From Selaginella moellendorffii (Eukaryota > Streptophyta > Lycopodiopsida > Selaginellales > Selaginellaceae): a DNA stretch of 51,806 nt. Shown here in pieces: positions 33,601-43,359 of the stretch (the stretch's first letter is position 1; the number at the start of each line of letters is the position of its first letter). A program made the translations under genes and the position numbers. The stretch spans positions 3,467,629 to 3,519,434 of the forward strand of contig NW_003314264.1 of NCBI RefSeq assembly GCF_000143415.4, written 5' to 3'. A model generated the notes under the pieces. That model did no database searches, was not told the DNA's origin, and saw nothing but the letters and a program-made list of their open reading frames with translations.

Positions 33601-34640
33601 GTTCAAAGTGTTGATTTGAACTATTGATAATGGTGTGGCTTGGTCAAGGTGACCAAGTGGAAAGAACACATAAGGGAAATGAGCTATGTCAATGCTGTGG
33701 CATAGTAAGTCCGAGGAAGGTAGTCTCTATAAAAGATCCAAGAAAGGATCTCAAAAGTTGGGCCATGGATAGAGCCCACAGCAGAAAATGTTAAAGAGAC
33801 GTACTAGGGGTGAACACCCTCTAGATTTGGCAAAGCAAAGTGTTTGCTATGGAACTGAAAGGAAACCTCAAAAATGGAGGTAGTGATTCTATGTTGTTGG
33901 GTGCAACAATCAAGGATAGGAGCAAAAGACTAGTGGCTAAGAAAAAAGCCATGGGAATCCCAGGAAAGAATCCAAATGGCAAAGTTAAGCCGAGAACACT
34001 AATGTGTTGGGTGTTAATGGATTGTGGGAAAGGCAATGTTTCCCCAAGGGTGGATTCCCAACCACTCCAATTTGGCGAAGTGGATGCTCTAAAGGGGGGA
34101 GCGGTAAGGTAGCCAAATAATAGGGCCGTGGGCAGCCCTACCACCAATTATGATAACTGAAATTTAGTGTCAAAGGTGGCACGATATCGGAGAGAGGATG
34201 ATGGTATCCTCAAGTAAAGAACTTCCTAGGATAGGGAAGTGGAGTTGCACCATGTGCAACGTAAGGTGTCGGAGACACCTAGGAAATTGACTCTGAGAAG
34301 TCAAAACTAAAAGTTCCAAAGTGCAAGGTTATGTCAATGGAATCTGAGACTACTCAAGAATGAGTAGTGGAATTGAGTTAGAGAGGGAGTCTCTAATGGG
34401 TTTAACGAGAAATGAACCAATAAAAGGGAGCAAACCACCCCAGGTGGTCGAATGAGTCTCTATATTGGAGAGACTATGCTCCTTAGAGGATGGACAAGGC
34501 ATGGTGCGCCTTTGGTGTCAAACTATAGACAAATATTGGCTGGGTGCCAAGGATGGAACTGGTAATACATATGGGTGTTACTTTATAAGAGGGTTTACCG
34601 TTTGATGAGGACATCGAACTTCGTCTATGGGTGGTGGAGT
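30605..34640 (+). other. Internal region of the LARD element, no recognised protein
   Basis: About 4 kb of balanced-composition DNA with only short open frames (the longest about 90-110 codons on either strand), none resembling retroelement proteins. It contains two exact GGTTCGAGTCC motifs at 33124-33134 and 33152-33162 and a repeated segment with GGGCACACCGCCAAGTG near 33247 and 33426, about 180 bp apart. It may serve as a packaged non-coding RNA. Confidence 0.8.
30608..30618 (+). promoter_or_regulatory. Primer-binding site of the LARD element
   Basis: TGGTATCGGAG begins 3 bases after the 5' LTR. Compared with the initiator tRNA-Met site TGGTATCAGAG there is one A-to-G difference. Confidence 0.75.
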
Positions 34641-35109
34641 TGTGAGACATAAAATCCCTAGGCCCCAAAGTGGAGCTGGAAGGGCGCCATGTGGTAGTGG
34701 CCGAAGCGAAAGCCAAACGAGCGTAACACATATGGACTAAAAGCTCCGACTTAGAAGGTCGAAAGCGAGAGTGGAACTCCCAACAAAGTGCTCGAGGAGC
34801 GAGCACGAGGCAACCAATAAGCAAGGCTCCAAAAAGGGACCCAAAAAGGACCAACACATGACACGTGGAAGTGTCTGAGATGGACCGAGACAGAGTCCGA
34901 GATGGAGTCCGAGACGGAGTCCGAGGTGGGCCGAGACGGAGTCCGAGATGGAGTCCGAGATGGACCGAGACAGAGTCCGAGATGGAGTTCGAGATGGAGT
35001 CTGAGATGGAGTCTGAGATAGACTCGAGATGGAATCCGAGATGGAGTCCGAGAAGGACCCGAGATGGAGTCCAAGGTCGAGACCGAGACCGGGACCGAGA
35101 CCGAGACCA

Positions 35110-35148
<39 letters not shown>

Positions 35149-36226
35149 TCGGGACCGAGACCGAGGCCGAGGCCGAGTCCGAGTCCAAGTCCGAGTCCGA
35201 GTCCAAGTCCGAGTCCGAGTTCGAGTCTGAGAGGGTGAAAGCCCAAAGCATTCGTCTCCCAGACCCTGGGGGGTTTGGTGAGCTCCAAAAGTATAGTAAG
35301 CGGGAGGACTGCAGTGGAGCCAGTTTGGCCGGGAAAGGCCAGTTTGGCCCAGAGAGGCTGCACCCAGTGTTGGGTGATGAGCTGATCACTGGGAAGTCCA
35401 AGACTAGAGTGAACACGGACTGACAAGCGGGGTAGCTTGGTGAAGTGTTCAAGAGCCGGCTGTAGTTCCCCCGGGAGATCGTCTGGCCGATGCTCCCAGT
35501 CCAAGTGTGGGTGGCACTACCTACTTGGATACCTGATGTGGCTCAATGGAACCTCGCTCTAAGCCCATGTCTAGAGCACCTAAAAGTGAAAGGCAGGGAG
35601 AGTACCCACGAGGCCCGCGTAGAGCCACGGTGTTCCGAAATGTCGTCCCAAAGTCCCAAACTGTGGAAAGGAAGAGGAGTAGTCCTTTGGTGTGGTGACC
35701 AAGGACACAATCACACAGGGAGGAAGTCCTAGAGGACAGTGGGACTTAGTGGTCGGGCCTGTGGGCCTTGATCCAGTGGCAATGTTGGCGAGCACGGCCA
35801 AGGACGAAAAGGGACTTGGTGGGGACTGGAACGAAGATGTTGGGGAAGGCTAATCCCCATGTCTGTGGGCATCCTAAGGATGCTAAGGAGTGGATCTGGG
35901 ATGATCACTCGTGGATGGATGGCCCAGTCTTTGAGTGACGGGATTGGGATGTAGGTGGTGTCAGACCATCGTTATGACCAAGGTGAATGGACATGGCCTT
36001 AGTGTAACAGGCTGATATGTTGGTGGTACCTTGGGGTGTTGGTCATGGGATCGGTCACGTGGAGCACTTGGACCAAGTGCATAGGTTGAGTGGCGGGGAT
36101 GCCATTCTCGAGGCTAGTAAGCCCAAGTCCAAAATAGGACTTACGGAGGTTGTGAGTGAGACTCCTCCAAGTGGTCGGAGGTGCGGTTAAGTGACTAAAG
36201 TAAAATGGAAAAATTAGTCGCTTACA
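34641..36226 (+). repeat. 3' LTR of the LARD element (1586 bp)
   Basis: TGTGAGACATAAAATCCC to GTCGCTTACA, followed by the TTATG target copy. Its purine-rich repeat (about 34870-35230) is shorter than in the 5' LTR. The GGGTGGTGGAG just upstream is a weak polypurine tract. Confidence 0.95.
34870..35230 (+). repeat. Purine-rich minisatellite in the LARD 3' LTR
   Basis: Fewer of the 12-15-bp units than in the 5' LTR, but a longer GAGACC hexamer block (about 35077-35165). Copy number clearly differs between the two LTRs of one element. Confidence 0.9.
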
Positions 36227-36958
36227 TTATGGCTAAGGCATTTCATGTTTTGACGTCTCGGTTGGGGATATGCCACACTTTCATGAGTGCTTATCATCCA
36301 CAATCAAACGGTCTGGTGGAATAGCTCGTTTGGACATTCAAGGGGATGATTACGAAGTATGTGAATTTTTAGCATTCGGATTGGGATGGTTATTTGCCGT
36401 CTCTTTGGTATGCATATGTCACAAGGGTGCAGAGTTCTGTCGGTGCTTCACTATATAAACTCTTATATGGTCATGATCCAATATTACCAATGGAGTTGGG
36501 TTTACCTGAGGTGCGGATGCTAGGTCATGGGATTAGTATTTGACAAGCATTCTTCCACTTGTCCGAGCAGAGTCTGCCGAACACTTAGGCCGCATACAAG
36601 TGGGACAACAACGGCGGTACAACTCCCATCATCATCCACCTGCGGAGTACAAAGTGGATGATTTGGTGTTAGTCCATTTTCCCCATCTTATGGTACGTGG
36701 TTTATCTAAGGGGCTCCTTGCATAGTGGAAAAGACCGTATTGGGTGTTGCGGTAAATTGAACCACAAGTTTATGAGGTTCGGCATGACGTCCAGCAAGCT
36801 AATCCTATAAAGATTGTGCATGTGCAGTGGTTGAAACACTTCATACAAAGGGATCAGGAGCAGTTAATACCACCTACAGATCCGTTGATGCCTCCTCCTG
36901 ACGTTCCTCCAGATCCTGGCTTGTCTACAAGAGAACCTTGATGGTCTTTCATTGTTCC

Positions 36959-36973
36959 GAGAGGAGGGGATGA
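36959..36973 (+). promoter_or_regulatory. Polypurine tract of element A
   Basis: GAGAGGAGGGGATGA directly abuts the 3' LTR. Such a tract primes plus-strand DNA synthesis in LTR elements. Confidence 0.8.
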
Positions 36974-37148
36974 TGTGAGGGCCAAGTGTATAGCTACGAT
37001 ACCGTATAGTAATATTAGCATAGTGGGATTTTGGTAACTGTCAGATTGGTTTCAATCTAGACCACTCGCTCCTGTATATAAGCTAGGGTTTTTGGGCTAA
37101 TTGATATGCACATTTCTATATTCCCTTTCCATATTCCATGCACTCACA
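36974..37148 (+). repeat. 3' LTR of element A (175 bp)
   Basis: Begins TGTGAG and ends CTCACA, a perfect 6-bp inverted pair. Preceded by the purine tract GAGAGGAGGGGATGA and followed by the ATGC target duplication. Confidence 0.92.
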
Positions 37149-38146
37149 ATGCAACTTCCTTTCTTTCAATATATATTTTTCTCTAAATATATTCTTGAAA
37201 GTAAGAGCTGTATAATCATTTTGGTTTCCCATAACAAGAAAGGGATTTTTTCATTGCATTCCATGTTGATTCAATATGATTTGTATGAACTCTAGTCACG
37301 GGATCAATAAAATTCTAGGAGTGGTTGATTGTATAATGAGTAAAGGTCAATTGATTCAACCATTCTGAATAATAACCAGCCCAACAATCACTATATATAA
37401 TTGTTCCTAAAAAATTAATCTATTAACAACATCTACTAATTAAAGTTCAATATTACTAATTTAGAGTTAATTGTTAAACATTTAAGGTGTGACTAAGCGT
37501 GCCATGGAGGAAGCAAGGAGTGAGCGTGGCAAAGGGGCAACCACGTAAAAGAGGGGGGTGTTGTATTATGTATTTCTCTTGGGACTATTGTTATGGAGCT
37601 TTGCAGCCATATCTTGGCAAAGTGATTGATCTAGGGCGGGGCAGTGACTGAGGAAGAAGTAGCAAAGACTATTAAAACACTAGTAGAGACACTCAAGTGG
37701 ATGCACTCAAGAGGGGTCATCCACCGCAATCTCAAGCCTCACAACATCTTTGAGAGGCTCAATGCTAGTGCAATGGATGAAGTGGTGATTGGAGATTTTG
37801 GCATGGCCACAGACAAGTAGTGGGATATGTGGTAGTACTGTGGAACAATGAAGTACATGGCACTTGAGGTGGTAGCAGTGAAGAGTGATGGAGCTTGAGG
37901 ACCATGAGCGAGCTACACGGAGGCCGTGGATGTGTGGGGGTTGGGAGTCATTGCGTACGAGCTGCTGAGAGGGTATCAAGGAGTTGAATTTGATTTTTGA
38001 GAGCCAAAGCATTCCTGAGTGGTTTTGCATCGTGTGAAGCAGAGGATCTCATCCAAGGAATTCTAGCTGTGGAGCAGAGGAAGAGGGTGACTCTAGATGC
38101 TGTGCTTGTGCATCCTTGGATCTTCAAGCATTATGGTAGTGGGGAG

Positions 38147-38532
38147 TGTCAGGAATCCCCCAATTCTTGCCACATTCCTGACTCTCGCCGGATTCCTGAC
38201 CTGCAGACCACATTCCTGACTCTCGAGACACTTCCCTATTCCTGACTCTCGAGACACTTCCCGATTCCTGAGTCTCGAGACACTTCCCGATTCCTGAGTC
38301 TCGAGCCACATTCCTGATGATGATGTGGCGCCTCCTCGACCTCAGCTGTATTTAGGCCGTCCTCGATCCAAGAATGGTGGAGCTTCATCAACCTATAGTA
38401 TATATAGGTTAGCCTTGTTCCATTTCTCCACAATCTGAATCAACACCAGTCTAAGGCCTCTTCTTTGTTTTCACTAGCTTTTTCTCTTTGTCTTTAGCAT
38501 TTTCCAGTCTTGATCTTGTTGGGGTCTTGACA
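38147..38532 (+). repeat. 5' LTR of element B (386 bp)
   Basis: TGTCAGG to CTTGACA. It contains three tandem 26-bp units (GAGACACTTCCCGATTCCTG plus GTCTC type, about 38222-38300), a TATA box at 38399-38406 and a likely RNA start near 38429. U3 would be about 38147-38428 and R-U5 about 38429-38532. Confidence 0.96.
38399..38406 (+). promoter_or_regulatory. TATA box of element B
   Basis: TATATATA within CCTATAGTATATATAGG. A start 30 bp downstream would fall at 38429, exactly where the 15-nt sequence complementary to the primer site begins. The 3' LTR has the same box. Confidence 0.8.
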
Positions 38533-38534
38533 GT

Positions 38535-38549
38535 TTGATTCAGATTGTG
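38535..38549 (+). promoter_or_regulatory. Self-priming-type primer-binding site of element B
   Basis: TTGATTCAGATTGTG, two bases after the LTR, is the exact reverse complement of CACAATCTGAATCAA at 38429-38443 in the LTR. It lacks the TGG expected for pairing with a tRNA 3' CCA. In Tf1 and sushi-type elements the RNA 5' end folds back to such a site and serves as primer. Confidence 0.8.
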
Positions 38550-38630
38550 TTTTTTGCTTTTCTTTTAGCTCGTTTTGATTATTTGATTGCCTTTGTCTTT
38601 TTCCCCCTTTTCTTTTCTTTCTTCTTGCCA

Positions 38631-39602
38631 ATGGAGTCTCCAAGCCATCCTGATTTCTTTGCCGAAGTCCTTGCAAAACTCCAGTCTGAGAATACCGAGC
38701 TGAAGGCGACCCTTCTTCGCATGCAGCAGGAGCTTGCTTCACTTTCGGCTCAAGGATCCAGCAAAGTTCCTGAACCGAAGGTGAGTTTCCCGGCAAAATT
38801 TTCAGGCAAGCGTTCGGAGCTTCGTGGATTTTTGAACCAAATGGAGCTGATCTTTGCACTTCAACATTGGCGGTACCCCACTCCCGAGTCTCAAATCGGC
38901 GCGATTGGGACGTTGCTCGAGGGTGCAGCTTTGTCATGGTTTTCTCCTCTTCTGGAGAAGAGCATGAAAGGGGTTGTGGTTCCGGAGCTGATGGATCTTC
39001 AATTGTTCAAAGAGAAGCTCGAAGCATGTTTTGGCGAGACAGATCGGGTTCGGGCTGCTACCACAAAGATGAGACGTCTCTCTCAGGGGTCTCGTCCTGC
39101 CTCGATTTACGCTGCAGAGTTCCAACTCCTTGCCTTGGACACTCAGTGGGATGAGCAGGCCCTGATTGACCAATTTCGTTTCGGCCTCAACAAGGGTGTC
39201 AAGGATTTGTTGCTCACCATGGAGGATCCCAAGGACTTGTCGGACGCCATCAACAAAGCTGTTCGATGTGACAATCGTCTCTTTGAACGTCGTCAGGAAA
39301 GTCGCCGCGCCGCTGTTTTTCCGTCCCAGACTCAGGAATCCCAGCTTGAGTCTTCGGGGCATAGTCCTGAACCTACTGCTCCGGTCCCGATGGATATTTC
39401 TGGTACTTCCCGACTCATTAGAGGGAAGTTGAGTCCTGCTGAGAGGCAACGTCGAATATCTCATAATCTTTGCCTCTACTGTGCTGATCCTAATCACAAA
39501 GCAGCTGTGTGTCCCAGGAAGCCTCCCCGATTGCTCGAGTTCACTCTGCCTCAAAGTCCACTTCTGTTGCAGTCGGGAAACGACCCTGTCCAAACAGAGT
39601 AG
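38631..39602 (+). CDS. Gag of element B
   Basis: ATG 38631 (MESPSHPDFFAEVLAKLQ) to TAG 39600-39602, 323 residues; the frame upstream has no ATG. It starts with a short coiled-coil-like stretch (about residues 8-40), then the retrotransposon Gag fold (SWFSPLLEKS, FREKLEACFG-type region) and a CCHC knuckle CLYCADPNHKAAVC near residue 284 for RNA binding. It should form the particle shell. The last codons contain the slippery site that passes ribosomes into Pol. The frame is unbroken. Confidence 0.9.
   Translation: MESPSHPDFFAEVLAKLQSENTELKATLLRMQQELASLSAQGSSKVPEPKVSFPAKFSGKRSELRGFLNQMELIFALQHWRYPTPESQIGAIGTLLEGAALSWFSPLLEKSMKGVVVPELMDLQLFKEKLEACFGETDRVRAATTKMRRLSQGSRPASIYAAEFQLLALDTQWDEQALIDQFRFGLNKGVKDLLLTMEDPKDLSDAINKAVRCDNRLFERRQESRRAAVFPSQTQESQLESSGHSPEPTAPVPMDISGTSRLIRGKLSPAERQRRISHNLCLYCADPNHKAAVCPRKPPRLLEFTLPQSPLLLQSGNDPVQTE
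39575..39581 (+). promoter_or_regulatory. -1 ribosomal frameshift slippery site
   Basis: GGGAAAC in the register G_GGA_AAC of the Gag frame, 18 nt before the gag stop. A one-base backward slip enters the Pol frame. It fits the X_XXY_YYZ rule exactly. Confidence 0.88.
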
Positions 39603-42600
39603 GAGCTGTCTGTTTGGACTCCCCAAATAAAAATCACTTTTCTTCCTTATCAAGCTCCTCACCACCTTTCATCAAAGCCACCACCAATTCCCGCAACTTC
39701 CGCGTCCCATGTCTCTTTTCTTTCACCGGACAATCAGGACTCAAGGCTTTGGCGCTACTGGACTCGGGTGCAACTTCCTGCTTCATGGACACGGACTTTG
39801 CTGCCTGATATCACGTTCCTCTTTCTCCTACCATACGGGATTTGAGGGTTGAAGGCATCGGCGGGCATTTTGTGTCTCCATCTTCTGGACTTAGGGAAAC
39901 ATTGCCCGTTCGAGTACACATCGGGTCCACCGTCACCGATATCGCCTTCAACATCATCAACAGCAAGTCCTCCTCTGTGGTGCTCGGTCTTCCTTGGTTC
40001 CAACTACATCAGCCTCAGATTTGTTGGAAGGACTTACAGCTCATCTCTCCCACATCACCATCTCCCACGGCTTCCCCTGGTGTTCATCGAGTCCGAATCA
40101 GGAAAAGTTCCCTAAACTCAAGTCGGGGTTCTGTTCCTGACTCTACGAAGTTTTCATCCTCTTCTCTTTCCTCTCTTCCATCTTACACTGGACAGTATCC
40201 TCGTCTCATCATTCCATTTAGTCGTACCCCTTCTCCTATCTCCACAATCACTATGAAAGAACTCCTTCATGAAGAACCTCTTTTTCTTTTTGCTTTGCAT
40301 GTTTCTCCTGTCAGTCTTCCTGAGAAGTATCATGATTTTGGGGATGTGTTTGACAAGAAAAAAGCTAGTGTACTGCCTGTTCATCGGCCTTATGATTGTC
40401 CCATTGATTTACAGGAAGGAGCGTCACCTCCGTAGGGGCCTATCTACGGGTTATCCCCGTCCGATCTTAAGGCCCTCAAAGAGTATGTGGATGAGAACCT
40501 TGCCTCGGGCTACATTCAGCATTCGCAGTCCCCGGCTGGAGCGCCTGTCTTCTTTGTCAAGAAGAAGGATGGGAGCTTGCGGCTAGTCATTGACTACCGA
40601 GGTTTGAACAAGGTGACTGTTCGGAACCGTTATCCGCTGCCCCTGATCTCGGACCTGTTGGAACGCCTCGGCGGTGCCCGCTTCTTCACCAAGATCGACC
40701 TCCGTGGAGCATACAACCTGATCCGGATCCGGCTTGGTGATGAATGGAAGACTGCGTTCCAAACCCGCTATAGCCACTTCGAGTACACTGTCATGCCATT
40801 TGGCTTGACAAATGCTCCAGCGGTTTTCCAACACATGGCGAACGACGTTTTTCGGGAGTTTCTTGATCAGATGGTGATCGTCTACCTCGATGACATCCTC
40901 ATCTACTCAAAAACTCAGGAGGAGCATGACGAACATGTTCGCAAGGTGCTAGCGAAGCTGCGAGAACACGGCCTATACGCGAAACTTGAGAAATGTTCCT
41001 TTGATCAGCAGTCTGTGGAGTTCCTTGGGTACATTGTCACTCCTGAGGGTATCACGATGGATCCTGCTAAAGTCAAGACTATTCTCGAATGGGAGCCTCC
41101 ACAATCAATGTCGGACGTTCAGGTTTTCCTTGGCTTCGCCAACTTCTACGGCAAATTCATTGATCACTACTCTGACATTGTCCTTCCTCTCACACATCTC
41201 ACTCGCAAGGATGTTCCCTTCTCTTGGTTTGCTGCTGCCCAGCAGGCCTTCAACACACTCAAGGCGGCCTTCAGTTCTGCTCCTGTCTTGATCCATGCTG
41301 ATTCCTCACAACCTTTCTTCATTGAGGCTGATGCCTCCGACTTTGCCATTGGTGCTGTGCTGTCTCAACTCGGAGCGGATCACAAACTTCATCCGGTCAC
41401 TTTCCATTCTCGGAAATTCCAGCCTACGGAGATCAATTACGAAATCCACGACAAGGAGCTCCTTGCCATCGTGGATTCCTTTGGAGAGTGGCGCCGTTTC
41501 TTGGAGGGGGCGAGCCATCAAACAACAGTCTGGACGGATCACAAAAATCTCGAGTACTTTGCCACTTCCCGAGTTTTAAGCCGTCGTCAAGCAAGGTGGG
41601 CACAATTCCTGAGTCGGTTTGACTTTGTTATCAAGTACAGACCTGGAAAGTTTCAAGGCCTTCCTGATGCTCTTTCAAGGCGCTCCTATCTCAGTCTCAG
41701 GCCTGGTAATCCTGCCTTCGATCAACAGGATCAAGTTATCCTCGGTCCTGATCGGCTTCAAGTTATGGCAATTTCCCTGGCCCCTCAGGACTCCTCCTTG
41801 ATGGATGCAATCAGAAACGATCTTCAATCCGATGATCTCGCTAGCGACATTTTCCCCCATCTTCAGGCTGGACACCCAGTGACTCCCGACTGCCAGCGAT
41901 TTGACGAGTTCGAGTTCTTAGATGGCTTATTGTACCGTGGGGAGCAGCTTTACGTTCCTGAAGGTGATGCTCGAAGGTTGGTCCTGATGGCGTGCCACGA
42001 TAGCCCGACTGCTGGTCACTTCGGCATTGCGAAAACCTATGAGCTAGTTGCACGGGACTTTTGGTGGCCTCACATGGACGACTACATCAAAGCTTTTGTT
42101 ACCTCCTGTGACACTTGTGCCCGGAATAAGGTACCTCGCCACCTTCCTTCAGGTTTGCTTCGTTCCCTTCCGGTCCCTTCAGGTCCTTGGGAATCCATCT
42201 CCATGGATTTCTTGAGTGATCTTCCGAGTTCTGGAGGCTTCAACAGCATTTTAGTCGTGGTGGATCGCTTCACAAAGATGGTGCACTTCTTGCCATGTAC
42301 CAAGGAGTTTTTGGGCGAGGACATGGCAAAACTGGTATTTAGGGAAATTTTCCGACTTCATGGGATTCCTATAGATGTGGTTTCAGATCGGGGGCCTCAG
42401 TTCATCTCTCATTTCTGGCAACGGTTTTTGCAGCTGCTTGGAGTGAAGGCCAACCTCTCTTCGGCATATCATCCTCAAACTGATGGGCAGTCCGAGCGAA
42501 CGATTCAGACGTTGGAACAATTCTTGAGGTGCTTCATCAACTATCATCAGGATAACTGGTTCAATATCCTTCCCCTTGCTGAGTTTTCCTATAACAACTC

Positions 42601-43348
42601 TGTTCACTCCTCTCTTCGAGTTTCCCCCTTCTTTGCGAACTCTGGCCGAAATCCCTGATTCAATCTCTCACTTCCTTCTCCATCTGAATCCTCTCGTTCA
42701 AATCCCCGCTCTGAGGCATTTATCTCCAACCTCCAGGAAATCCACAACTCCATCTCCTTCCACCTCCATCGTGCTCAGGAATCTCATAAAACATTTGCCA
42801 ATGTCCATCGTCAGGATTGTCCCCCTTACAATATCGGGGATAAAGTCTGGCTCCTCAGGCGAAATATCTCCACCACCAGGCCCTGTCCAAAACTCGATTT
42901 CAAATGCCTTGGTCCTTTCCCTATCACTGCCATCATTAATCCTGTCACTTATCGCCTTGCACTTCCCTCCTCATATCAAATTCACCCCATTTTTCACTCC
43001 TCTCTCCTTGAGCCTTATATTCCCAGTCCTATTCCAAATCGGGTCATTCCTCCGCCTCCACCAGTGCAGCTCGAGGATGGGTCTGAGTACGAGGTTCAGG
43101 ACATCCTTGATTCCAAGATTTCACGGTCTAAACTCTACTATCTAGTGGACTGGAAGGGTTACGGACTTGAGGAACGCACTTGGGAACCTGCGGACAACCT
43201 GATTCATTCTCCTGACCTTGTTCAGGACTTCCACCGCCGCTATCCTTCTCGTCCCAGTCCTCATTTTTTTTCTCCCTCTCCCATCCCTCGCCGCTCATCC
43301 CATCCTCCTCTTCGTTCTCGTTCACATCCTCGTTCCACTCGTTCTTGA
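39581..43348 (+). pseudogene. Pol of element B: protease, RT, RNase H, integrase, chromodomain; three stops
   Basis: One frame, -1 relative to Gag, about 1255 codons to TGA 43346-43348. Domains in order: protease ALLDSGATSCF (near 39760), RT with VYLDDILIYS (near 40885), RNase H (EADASDFAIG, TDHKNLEYF), integrase zinc site (H-x3-H, CDTC near 42110), catalytic Asp in SMDFLSDLP, SDRGPQF and the Glu of HPQTDGQSE, then GPFPI and a chromodomain (EVQDILDSK, YLVDWKGYG, RTWEPADNL, about 43085-43240). Chromodomains steer integration to marked chromatin. Stops at 39806 (TGA), 40433 (TAG) and 42656 (TGA) interrupt it; the TGAs fit CGA and the TAG could come from TGG or CAG. All catalytic residues remain. 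Confidence 0.9.
39588..39619 (+). promoter_or_regulatory. Frameshift-stimulating hairpin
   Basis: GTCCAAACAGA (39588-39598) and TCTGTTTGGAC (39609-39619) form a perfect 11-bp stem with the 10-nt loop GTAGGAGCTG. It starts 6 nt after the slippery heptamer, the usual spacing. The gag stop TAG lies in the loop. A short loop-to-downstream pairing (GGA with TCC) might make a pseudoknot, but only weakly. Confidence 0.85.
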
Positions 43349-43359
43349 GGAGGGGGTGC
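43347..43359 (+). promoter_or_regulatory. Polypurine tract of element B
   Basis: GAGGAGGGGGTGC directly before the 3' LTR, overlapping the Pol stop codon by two bases. Confidence 0.8.

Larger units (their letters stand above)
28885..36226 (+). mobile_element. Non-autonomous LTR retrotransposon (LARD type), 7342 bp, nested in element A
   Basis: Two long LTRs (28885-30604 and 34641-36226) frame a 4036-bp internal region. A perfect 5-bp target duplication TTATG flanks it (28880-28884 and 36227-36231). Next to the 5' LTR is TGGTATCGGAG, close to the initiator tRNA-Met primer site. The internal region has no gag, protease, RT or integrase that I can recognise, only short open frames, so the element must borrow enzymes from an autonomous relative. 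The insert sits in the middle of element A's integrase core. Confidence 0.94.
23619..36950 (+). pseudogene. gag-pol of element A, broken
   Basis: ATG 23619 opens Gag (VRLEFFRRNPGDDVYHWFDH), which shifts frame at about 23865. A zinc-knuckle remnant CWACDEVGHTYRRC lies near 24388, the protease LVDTGSS near 24700, RT from about 25140 with FIND in place of FIDD at about 25708, RNase H near 26150 (RVDASD) and integrase from 28434: HAYHDS, H-x3-H and C-x2-C (CVWCQARN), NLMGPFP, then after the large insert SAYHPQSNGLVE near 36283. Stops at 24337, 25344, 25509, 25656, 25743, 26055, 26139 and 26220 are each one C-to-T or G-to-A step from a fitting sense codon. The tail at 36540-36950 is the integrase C-terminus (DLVLVHFP, VHVQWLKHF). 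No chromodomain is seen. Confidence 0.88.
23225..37148 (+). mobile_element. Ty3/gypsy LTR retrotransposon A, complete but decayed, with two nested insertions
   Basis: Flanked by two similar short LTRs (23225-23391 and 36974-37148), a 4-bp target duplication ATGC (23221-23224 and 37149-37152) and a polypurine tract at 36959-36973. Gag, protease, RT, RNase H and integrase regions are all recognisable in order. A solo LTR interrupts the start of integrase and a 7.3-kb LTR element interrupts the integrase catalytic core; the frame resumes exactly after each insert plus one target copy. Without the two inserts the element would be about 5 kb. Many premature stops and a lost RT aspartate show it is inactive. 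Confidence 0.93.
23026..37565. mobile_element. Possible DNA transposon/MITE (about 615 bp) split by gypsy element A
   Basis: AT-rich DNA on either side of element A (23026-23224 and 37149-37565) has imperfect inverted ends. The left end begins TATAGCACCCCCCTTT; the right end, read backwards, gives TACAACACCCCCCTCT (13 of 16 equal). About 60-90 bp further in, both arms share GCCAC, TTGCTT and ATGGCA in the same order. Kinase coding pieces end and resume just outside. The target duplication is not resolved, so the family is left open. Confidence 0.4.

Noticed and set aside
32321-34147. Short open frames in the LARD internal region
   Set aside because: All are below about 110 codons, overlap on both strands and resemble no retroelement protein.
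38222-38300. CRISPR-like short repeats
   Set aside because: Tandem 26-bp units without spacers inside a plant LTR; not a CRISPR array.
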